From a bacterium (GTDB taxonomy: Bacteria; Patescibacteriota; Dojkabacteria; JAKAPS01; JAJZLI01), in contig JAJYFR010000006.1 in the NCBI GenBank assembly GCA_021785355.1, positions 1 through 58,508 of the forward strand: 58,508 nt of DNA. Reading direction: 5' to 3'. The notes beneath the pieces were generated by a model. It was not told the origin of the DNA and did not search any database. It saw nothing but the letters and a program-made list of their open reading frames with translations. The translations under genes were made by a program, and so were the position numbers. How positions within the stretch are numbered: position 1 is the first letter of the stretch; every line of letters begins with the position of its first letter. Below are positions 52,959 to 58,508 of the stretch, piece after piece.

Positions 52959-53225
52959 TTGATTGATTTCTTTATATCTATTTCTGAAAATATGTTAGAG
53001 AATAATAAAATACAAGATTTAAAAAAATTTAATAGATACTATAGTAAGTGTTATGTTGTCAAACCATTAAGATTGAGAATGGAAATTGACGAAAACAGGA
53101 GAGTTTTCTATGATCTTAATGGTTTGACAACAAAATACCTATTTATTGTATTCCTATTCACTAGTACTATTTTGCTACTTTGCGTCGCATTTATATCACT
53201 TGCAAAACATCTTATTAGTAACTGA
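52959..53225 (+). CDS. doubtful 88-residue tail-anchored frame over a small repeat element
   Basis: The frame has a C-terminal membrane segment (YLFIVFLFTSTILLLCVAFI), but its middle is encoded by the hairpin element 53055-53131. That makes a conserved protein unlikely. VVKPLRLRMEI is shared with the transposase-like fragment at 4091-4222. I list it because it is close behind the kinase gene and open; I give it low confidence. Confidence 0.25.
   Translation: MIDFFISISENMLENNKIQDLKKFNRYYSKCYVVKPLRLRMEIDENRRVFYDLNGLTTKYLFIVFLFTSTILLLCVAFISLAKHLISN
53055..53131. mobile_element. 77-bp hairpin element (MITE-like)
   Basis: Perfect 19-bp inverted repeats: GTTGTCAAACCATTAAGAT at 53055-53073 and its complement at 53113-53131, with 39 bases between. 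The same 19-mer, with one mismatch, is at 4204-4222, more than 48 kb away in the other island. It could be a miniature inverted-repeat transposable element. Confidence 0.5.
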
Positions 53226-53460
53226 AATTTTCTTCTAGAAATACGTACCCTTTTTTACTTTCATTATCTAGATTTTAAGATATTTTATATCTCTTATCTA
53301 GGCTACACCCTATTTTATTCTCTAACTTACACATATCACATTAAAAGTTCGAATAATGTCAACAGTCCCCAGTTAACTCTTTTCAACCATGTATGAATAA
53401 CTTTTTAGTAAGTAGTTCAAGTTGTTATATAAAAACTGAGATCTATTTTTATTTTGAATA

Positions 53461-53469
53461 TGTTATAAT
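53461..53469 (+). promoter_or_regulatory. extended -10 box six bases before the hicB ATG
   Basis: TGTTATAAT (53461-53469) ends six bases before the ATG at 53476. It is identical to the box before the slipin gene (18713-18721). Bases 53226-53460 hold no gene. Confidence 0.6.
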
Positions 53470-53475
53470 ATTTGT

Positions 53476-53760
53476 ATGAATAAAATTAATTACACACTAC
53501 CAGTTTTAATATTTAAGGAAGACGACCTTTTTGTTGCATATACTCCTGCTTTAGATTTATCTACTGTCGGAGATACTTATGATAAAGCATTAAAAAACTT
53601 TCGTGAAGCTAGTGGCATATTTTTTGAAGAAGTTTTAAAAAAAGGAACTTTAGAAGAAGTTTTAATGGAGTATGGATGGAAGAAAACAGGAAAAACTTTT
53701 GAACCACCAATACAGATATCAAGTGAACCTGTTAATATAACAGTTCCAAGCAGAAGATGA
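53476..53760 (+). CDS. hicB: HicB antitoxin
   Basis: 94 residues with the partial RNase H-fold of HicB: YTLPVLIFKEDDLFVAYTPA, LDLSTVGDTYDKALKNFREA and later GWKKTGKTFEPPIQIS. No separate C-terminal DNA-binding domain is clear. It overlaps hicA by 4 bp. HicB comes first, the reverse of classical hicAB, but this order is frequent in related modules. Confidence 0.85.
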   Translation: MNKINYTLPVLIFKEDDLFVAYTPALDLSTVGDTYDKALKNFREASGIFFEEVLKKGTLEEVLMEYGWKKTGKTFEPPIQISSEPVNITVPSRR

Positions 53761-53978
53761 AACCTATATCATGGAAAGAATTTGATAAATTTCTACTTTA
53801 TGTAGGTTGTATTTATGATAGACAAAAAGGAGATCATAGAATATATTGGAGAAGTGATTTAAAAAGACCTATTGTATTACCCATGTATAAAAATCTCCCA
53901 AAATTTGTTATTAAGAATAATATAAGATTACTTGGGCTTACCAATAAAGAGTATTTAGAAATATTAAAGAAAATTTAA
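53757..53978 (+). CDS. hicA: HicA toxin (mRNA interferase)
   Basis: 73 residues with the dsRBD-like HicA fold: ISWKEFDKFLLYVGCIYDRQ, KGDHRIYWRSDLKRPIVLPM, and the end NIRLLGLTNKEYLEIL. The catalytic His is in GDHRIYW. It cleaves mRNA independently of the ribosome. Coupled to hicB by a 4-bp overlap. Confidence 0.85.
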   Translation: MKPISWKEFDKFLLYVGCIYDRQKGDHRIYWRSDLKRPIVLPMYKNLPKFVIKNNIRLLGLTNKEYLEILKKI

Positions 53979-54011
53979 TATAAATTTATACTTTACTGTT
54001 CCAATATATAA

Positions 54012-54017
54012 TATAAT
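54012..54017 (+). promoter_or_regulatory. -10 box TATAAT exactly six bases before ATG
   Basis: TATAAT at 54012-54017, TAAGTA, ATG at 54024. Same geometry as at 11236, 50565 and 53461, again without room for a ribosome-binding site. Confidence 0.55.
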
Positions 54018-54023
54018 TAAGTA

Positions 54024-54755
54024 ATGTATCAGAACAATAAAAATTATTATAGATTTAAATCAATTATTTCTAATTTACAGTTTATTGATAAATCAATATT
54101 GTTAAATAAAGACTTGATTTTAGAAGAAGATAAAGGAATTAAAATTTATTATGCTCCTTTTGAGTACATAAATAAGGATGCAAAAATTATAATTATAGGA
54201 ATTACTCCTGGATTTACTCAAATGCAAATTTCATATCGAGAATTAGTAAAAGGAATAAATAATAATTTGACTGATTTACAAATATTACAGAATGTTAAAA
54301 AAGAAGCTAGTTTTGCAGGAGTTATGAGAAAGAACTTAGTTGAAATGTTAGATGAGTTAAATATTAATACTTATCTAAAAATATCTACTACAGATAAACT
54401 CTTTAAAGAATATAACCATTTGTTACATAGTACTTCAGTAATAAAGTATCCAGTTTTTGTAAATAACCACAATTATACAGGTCATACTCCAAATATTTTA
54501 AAAACTAAAATTTTGTATGATTATATATTTGATGGATTAGGGAAAGAACTTACTTCAATACCTGACGCAATAATAATACCTCTAGGAAAAATTGTCCAAG
54601 ATTCTTTAAATTTATTGATATATGACAATAAAATTGATAGCAATAGGATATTGTTAAATTTTTCACATCCATCAGGAGCTAATGTAAATAGAAAAAATTT
54701 CTTTAATAAAAATAAAAAGCATTATGTTTCTCAGATAGAGAAATTATTTAAATAG
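54024..54755 (+). CDS. uracil-DNA-glycosylase-like family protein
   Basis: 243 residues. KIIIIGITPGFTQMQISYRE corresponds to motif A of the UDG superfamily (GI.PG), FAGVMRKNLVEMLDEL follows, YPVFVNNHNYTGH is in the middle, and LLNFSHPSGANVNR near the C-terminus corresponds to the HPS motif. It fits an uncharacterised UDG-like family. The activity is not proven; the motif A catalytic residue of classical UDGs is not conserved. Confidence 0.7.
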   Translation: MYQNNKNYYRFKSIISNLQFIDKSILLNKDLILEEDKGIKIYYAPFEYINKDAKIIIIGITPGFTQMQISYRELVKGINNNLTDLQILQNVKKEASFAGVMRKNLVEMLDELNINTYLKISTTDKLFKEYNHLLHSTSVIKYPVFVNNHNYTGHTPNILKTKILYDYIFDGLGKELTSIPDAIIIPLGKIVQDSLNLLIYDNKIDSNRILLNFSHPSGANVNRKNFFNKNKKHYVSQIEKLFK

Positions 54756-54771
54756 TGAGTATCATTTCTTA

Positions 54772-54811
54772 CTATTAGGGTTCTGACATTGTCCACAATA
54801 CCCTGTTGACA
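54772..54811. repeat. cassette-boundary repeat A
   Basis: GGGTTCTGACATTGTCCACA and ATACCC (54778-54803) plus TGTTGACAAT. Copies B (57083-57126) and C (58292-58325) follow in the same orientation. A and B bracket the graspetide cassette; B and C bracket the Fic gene. Confidence 0.6.
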
Positions 54812-54871
54812 ATAGTATAAAATTGTCAATGTGTACTACTCAATTATCTTGCTAAATCAATATAAACTTGA

Positions 54872-54896
54872 AATTTGCTATGCATGGCAAAGACAA
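54872..54896. repeat. 25-bp near-palindromic element, copy 2
   Basis: AATTTGCTATGCATGGCAAA and GACAA, one mismatch from 51544-51568. It stands 55 bp before the graspetide precursor ATG and is probably part of its promoter or operator region. Confidence 0.55.
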
Positions 54897-54934
54897 AATT
54901 ATAAATAAGTACTACTATAGAGATAATAAAAAAT

Positions 54935-54945
54935 AAGGAGGTGAT
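54935..54945 (+). promoter_or_regulatory. near-perfect Shine-Dalgarno of the graspetide precursor
   Basis: AAGGAGGTGAT lies six bases before the ATG at 54952. It matches 11 bases of the anti-Shine-Dalgarno complement and decides that this short frame is translated. Confidence 0.8.
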
Positions 54946-54951
54946 TATATT

Positions 54952-55080
54952 ATGGAAACATTAGAGAAAGATATAATAACACCATTAGAGTGGTTAACAG
55001 ATGATAATGTTCAAAAAATAACCATGTGGCAAACATATTCTACCCATAAGGATGATGCAGATGATACTAATGATGATTAG
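54952..55080 (+). CDS. graspetide (omega-ester/amide RiPP) precursor peptide
   Basis: 42 residues: METLEKDIITPLEWLTDDNV as leader, then QKITMWQTYSTHKDDADDTN and DD. The C-terminal part has clustered hydroxyl/amine donors (Thr24, Thr28, Ser30, Thr31, Lys33) followed by acidic acceptors (Asp34, 35, 37, 38, 41, 42), the layout of graspetide cores, where an ATP-grasp ligase makes side-chain ester or amide links. The strong Shine-Dalgarno and the ligase gene 77 bp downstream support it. The exact core motif matches none that I know (microviridin TxKYPSD, plesiocin TTxxxxEE). Confidence 0.75.
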   Translation: METLEKDIITPLEWLTDDNVQKITMWQTYSTHKDDADDTNDD

Positions 55081-55157
55081 AATAAATGGTAAAAGAGAAT
55101 AATTAAATATAAAAATAAAATTATTATCTACATTCTTTAATATTATTTTTTGTCTTT

Positions 55158-56984
55158 ATGATACATATAAGAAGAAAATATTATCTTGATATATACAAAG
55201 AGATATTCGTAATTTATTATAATAATGAAAGTGATCAACTTATTGATGAAGTCATTCAATATGTTTATGATAAATGTTTAGATGATATCTTTAAAGAGAT
55301 AGGTAAAATTTTCACATTTAAAGATAATCAATATTATTATGTTATGAAAACCGCAAAAATTGGGGTAAGATATAAACATAGTATTTATGTTTATAAAATT
55401 AATTTTAAACATAAATATAATTTACAATATGAAAAATTATTAAAAGAAATTCCAATGCTCTCTTCTGGTGAACTTATTCCATCCGTCAATGAAATGTACT
55501 TTAATAAAAAGAAAATGTATTTTGATAAAAAAAATCTGAGTTACTTTTCAACATATAAACTTTACAAAGATTTATTAAAGTTAAAATCTAATAAAGATAT
55601 AGAAGAAATATTTAATGGTAGAATAGAAGATTTAATACCTTTTTTAACATATTATAAATTTAGTAAAGTAATTTGTAACCTTTATTATTTAAAGACTCCT
55701 GATGAGAGACTAGATATAATAAAAGAATTTTTAACTTTTCCTTTTAATATTACGTACGATACTTTTTTATCTGAAATAATTGCTGAATTGGCATATTTGT
55801 CATCCATTAAAAAGTACAATGATGTTGCTAATAAATTGTTATCTCAGTTAATTAATAAGATAGAGAATGATGTATATATTCTTGCAGATACACAGATGGT
55901 AACCTTCAAAGGGTCATTTAACGAAAAAAATATTGATAAAATCTACAAATATATTAATAATAAAGTTGATTTATATTCACAAATAGACCCTGGAGGTTTT
56001 ATTGGAATTCTTAATAATCAAGATTTTTTTATATCAGATAAATATAAATATAAAAAAAGAAAGATATTAATTATATCAGAGCAAAATGACCCACATGTTG
56101 AGAGAGTGTTGAGTTTTATTAATCAGAAAAAATATCATGTAGATGTATTTGGTGTTAATGATTTAGAGAATGATGGGTATGTTGATACTCTATCAGAAAT
56201 GACTGGAGAATTTTTTGATACTGACAAAAGACATCATAGAGTATATGATATTTGTTGGTGGAGAAAACCAATATTTATTACTCCTTCTCAAAAATATTTA
56301 AAGAATATAAACCTATCTAATATTGCAAAAAAAGAAAAAATAAATTTTTTAGAAGGAATTATATTAAATATGTCAATAAAAAGTTGGGTGAATCATAAAT
56401 CAGATATGAAAAAAGCTTCAAATAAAATACATCAGTTAAGTCTTATAAGAATGAATATCCCTAGAACAGTAATTACTAATAAAAAGGAAGTCATTAAAAA
56501 AATATTTGAAGATAAGTTTATTATGAAAACGTTGCAATCTCAAAGTTTGGGATTAGAGGATGGTGTATTAAAAACAACTTTAACAAATATTAACGATATA
56601 GATAAAATTGATTTGAATTTTATGCCTGTTATCTGTCAGGAATTTATAGATAAAATTTGTGATATCCGAGTTACTATTGTTGGGAATAAAATATTTGCAG
56701 CTAAAATATTCTCACATTCAGAAAAATCAAAAATAGATTTTAGAACTGATTATAGTAGTTTAACTTATGAAAAATGTAAATTATCAAAAGATATAGAAGA
56801 TGAATTGTTGAGATTAAATAAATATTACAATCTTAATTATTCTGCCATTGATCTTATACAAGATAAAAATGGTGAGATATACTTTTTAGAATTAAATCCG
56901 AATGGTCAATATCTTTGGATTGAAGAGTCATTAACTCTTCCTATTTCAAAGAATATTGCATCTTTTTTAAAAGGAGATAAATAG
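55158..56984 (+). CDS. graspetide ATP-grasp ligase with large N-terminal extension
   Basis: 608 residues; known ligases of this kind (MvdC/MvdD) have about 320. The ATP-grasp part is at about 302-608: DICWWRKPIF (graspetide-type), SWVNHKSDMKKASNKIHQLS with IPRTVITNKKEV, FIMKTLQS (ATP-binding Lys457), CQEFIDKICDIRVTIVGNKI (Glu495, Asp502, Arg504), and YSAIDLIQDKNGEIYFLELN then PNG (Asp565, Glu578, Asn580). Residues 1-130 are unassigned; 160-295 are helical and resemble the ATP synthase delta subunit, ending VDLYSQIDPGGFIGILNNQD. It should ligate Thr/Ser/Lys to Asp in the precursor. No transporter or protease gene is beside it. Confidence 0.85.
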   Translation: MIHIRRKYYLDIYKEIFVIYYNNESDQLIDEVIQYVYDKCLDDIFKEIGKIFTFKDNQYYYVMKTAKIGVRYKHSIYVYKINFKHKYNLQYEKLLKEIPMLSSGELIPSVNEMYFNKKKMYFDKKNLSYFSTYKLYKDLLKLKSNKDIEEIFNGRIEDLIPFLTYYKFSKVICNLYYLKTPDERLDIIKEFLTFPFNITYDTFLSEIIAELAYLSSIKKYNDVANKLLSQLINKIENDVYILADTQMVTFKGSFNEKNIDKIYKYINNKVDLYSQIDPGGFIGILNNQDFFISDKYKYKKRKILIISEQNDPHVERVLSFINQKKYHVDVFGVNDLENDGYVDTLSEMTGEFFDTDKRHHRVYDICWWRKPIFITPSQKYLKNINLSNIAKKEKINFLEGIILNMSIKSWVNHKSDMKKASNKIHQLSLIRMNIPRTVITNKKEVIKKIFEDKFIMKTLQSQSLGLEDGVLKTTLTNINDIDKIDLNFMPVICQEFIDKICDIRVTIVGNKIFAAKIFSHSEKSKIDFRTDYSSLTYEKCKLSKDIEDELLRLNKYYNLNYSAIDLIQDKNGEIYFLELNPNGQYLWIEESLTLPISKNIASFLKGDK

Positions 56985-57082
56985 CGATAATAAAGATTTA
57001 TTAAATATTCTTAATCTTATTTTATAATAATATAATTTATAATTACTTAAATAAATAGTGATAAGGACTGGGATATGAATTT

Positions 57083-57126
57083 ATTATTAGGGTTCTGACA
57101 TCGTCTAAGATACCCAGCCAATGCGA
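57083..57126. repeat. cassette-boundary repeat B
   Basis: GGGTTCTGACATCGTCTAAG and ATACCC (57090-57115), then CAGCCAATGCGACAAT. It resembles repeat A over its full length, also starting with ATTAGGG. Bases 57127-57192 contain the promoter of the Fic gene: GATAAT at 57179-57184, eight bases before the ATG. Confidence 0.6.
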
Positions 57127-57192
57127 CAATTATTAACCTATCCAATATGACAAAAAGTATTATTTATTTAAAATACATGATAATATTGTCGT

Positions 57193-58185
57193 ATGAACTT
57201 AAATAAAAATACTAGTTACGTATTAATACATATTCTTAACGGGAATAATACTTCTAAAAAAATTAGCGAACAATTACGAAACGTCAATATTCGTTCTATT
57301 CAACGTGCTTTAATCAGACTAACAGACTTAGGATTATTGACACGTATCGGGACGAATCATCCTAATTACAGCATTAACTATGAAGTATTGTTAGACTTAA
57401 ACATTTCCGATAAATTACTAGAGAACGAAAATCGACCTAAAAGTATGTTCAATCATGAACTTATAGAATGGTTAACTAAATTATCTACTAAAGAACTAGA
57501 ATTGCTATTAAAAATCGATGATGATAAGTTAGTATTTAAACATCCCAATAAAATGACAGCTAAAGAACTGGAGTATCTTACTATTGAGCTTTCGTGGAAG
57601 TCGTCAGCTCTCGAGGGTAATACATATACATTATTAGATACTCAATTATTACTTCTAGAAGGAATAAAGGCTAAGAACAGAACAGAGTTTGAGACACAGA
57701 TGATTCTAAATCATAAAGATGCCATTGCTTTTATAGTTGAGAATAAAGAATTATTCTCCAATAACATAAAATTTAGAACAGTTGAAGAACTTCATAGGAT
57801 AATTGGTAAAAATCTAGGAATAGAGAGTGGAATTAGAAAACAAATTGTCAGGATCACTGCTAGCAACTATGAACCTCTATCTAACCCTCATCAATTAAGA
57901 GAAAATGGTGACTACATTTTGGAAATAATAAATAGAACGACTAACTCTTATATAAAAGCACTTCTGGCTCTTTCCCTAATTCCATATTTACAAATATTTG
58001 AAGACGGCAATAAAAGGACTGGAAGGATGTTCGCCAATGCCATATTAATAAGTCATATCAATAAAGGTTTTAGTCTACGCCAAACAGATGCTAAAAAACT
58101 GGCCATAGCTTATTTGGCTTTTTATGAATTCAACAGCATTCATGCTCTAAATAAGATTCTTAAAACTGAACTTCAATCAAACTAG
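57193..58185 (+). CDS. Fic-family protein with winged helix and altered catalytic motif
   Basis: 330 residues. The N-terminal winged helix (VLIHILNGNNTSKKISEQLR, then SIQRALIRLTDLGLLTRIGT) is followed by the class II inhibitory motif SSALEGN (Ser137, Glu141) and the Fic domain. The motif reads YLQIFEDGNKRTGRMF, so the catalytic His of HPFxxGNGR is Gln267 and Gly is Lys. AMP transfer is probably lost; a regulatory or different activity is possible. The 5' third uses CGT/CGA Arg codons (for example 57276-57309), unlike the AGA of its neighbours, a sign of transfer. Confidence 0.8.
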   Translation: MNLNKNTSYVLIHILNGNNTSKKISEQLRNVNIRSIQRALIRLTDLGLLTRIGTNHPNYSINYEVLLDLNISDKLLENENRPKSMFNHELIEWLTKLSTKELELLLKIDDDKLVFKHPNKMTAKELEYLTIELSWKSSALEGNTYTLLDTQLLLLEGIKAKNRTEFETQMILNHKDAIAFIVENKELFSNNIKFRTVEELHRIIGKNLGIESGIRKQIVRITASNYEPLSNPHQLRENGDYILEIINRTTNSYIKALLALSLIPYLQIFEDGNKRTGRMFANAILISHINKGFSLRQTDAKKLAIAYLAFYEFNSIHALNKILKTELQSN

Positions 58186-58291
58186 GGTTGAGCTTCATGT
58201 CTTCCTAATGAATATGAGTATTTTTCCAATCTAAATTTATATACTGAAATACTAAGAATCAAGTAATCATAATTTAAACATTTTTTTAAAT

Positions 58292-58325
58292 AATTAGTAT
58301 ATATGACATCTTCCACGATACACAG
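58292..58325. repeat. cassette-boundary repeat C
   Basis: ATTAGTATATATGACATCTT and CCACGATACACAG. It shares TGACAT-n-TCCACrATAC with repeat A but has lost GGGT. Nothing else is visible between 58186 and 58452. Confidence 0.4.
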
Positions 58326-58452
58326 ATTTGATTTTTTCCTATTTTGATTTTAAGAAAACAATTGATTTAGATTATATAAATAGGAGTTTGAATTGACTTA
58401 TATATTTTCATTGAATAATCTAGATAGATTGGATACAATATAAAATAGAGTT

Positions 58453-58508
58453 ATGAATCAAAAACTTATACAAGCAAGTAAAAAGGTTATATTAGATTGT
58501 TGTTTAGA
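58453..58508 (+). CDS. 5' end of an unidentified gene (cut by the window)
   Basis: Open from ATG at 58453: MNQKLIQASKKVILDCCL, 18 codons to the window edge. No Shine-Dalgarno is visible. Too short for assignment. Confidence 0.35.
   Translation, partial: MNQKLIQASKKVILDCCL

Noticed and set aside
1-58508. Alternative genetic code 25 (UGA as Gly), known in Gracilibacteria/Absconditabacteria
   Set aside because: RF2 is present with SPF and GGQ, and TGA ends genes such as miaA and tsaB at the expected lengths.
1-58508. CRISPR array
   Set aside because: No regularly spaced repeats with unique spacers; the repeats found are irregular and few.

Overview
The window reads as a compact, very AT-rich bacterial chromosome segment. 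It most resembles a Patescibacteria/CPR-type genome. That is an inference from several features: short, overlapping housekeeping genes, a secreted protein opening with the LNYQGRL motif common in those genomes, an archaeal-type AspRS, a DUF3048 protein, many toxin-antitoxin (TA) cassettes, and almost no complete biosynthetic operons. UGA is used as a stop and both RF1 and RF2 are present, so the standard bacterial code (table 11) applies, not code 25.

Layout. 1-688: 5' part of a secreted surface protein, with base composition unlike its surroundings. 781-2578: tsaE-tsaB-tsaD (tRNA t6A synthesis). 2778-9230: an accessory island of TA pairs, DUF4143-type ATPases, IS remnants and a degenerate repeat, lying against the 3' end of a tRNA-Glu gene. 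9297-11171: three small, mostly membrane genes. 11202-14074: two decayed DUF4143 ATPases, one split by an intact IS1634-type element flanked by 124-bp direct repeats. 14258-18666: response regulator, prfB, ftsE, ftsX and a coiled-coil C39-like peptidase (cell separation). 18729-20789: SPFH protein, miaA, HU. 20965-27889: def, (p)ppGpp synthetase, recJ, recA, dnaB, MBL-fold protein. 28061-29598: poorly conserved genes including a truncated AbiEi-like fragment. 29725-35861: rpmE-prfA-prmC, an S41 protease, two unknown genes, rpsR-ssb; rpsF follows to 36217. 36273-38288: a cytochrome b-type membrane operon, unexpected in a reduced genome. 38301-50496: PAP2 phosphatase, rnpB, DUF3048, secDF, Nudix, fmt, rny, aspS, gltX and tRNA-Gln(CUG), which overlaps the gltX stop codon.

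50577-58508 is a second accessory island downstream of tRNA-Gln. It carries a split Fic toxin/antitoxin, a deoxyribosyltransferase-like/MazG fusion with a guanylate-kinase-like protein, hicBA, a UDG-like protein, a graspetide (omega-ester/amide RiPP) cassette and a Fic protein lacking its catalytic His. The most exciting locus is the graspetide cassette at 54952-56984. It has an unannotated 42-residue precursor with a near-perfect Shine-Dalgarno, followed by a 608-residue ATP-grasp ligase. The ligase has a long N-terminal extension whose second half resembles the F1Fo ATP synthase delta/OSCP subunit. Short direct repeats flank the cassette.

Expression signals. Many cassette genes, and a few others, carry an extended -10 box (TGnTATAAT or TATACT) exactly six or seven bases before the ATG, which predicts leaderless mRNAs. 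In contrast, HU and the graspetide precursor have almost full complementarity to the 16S 3' end.
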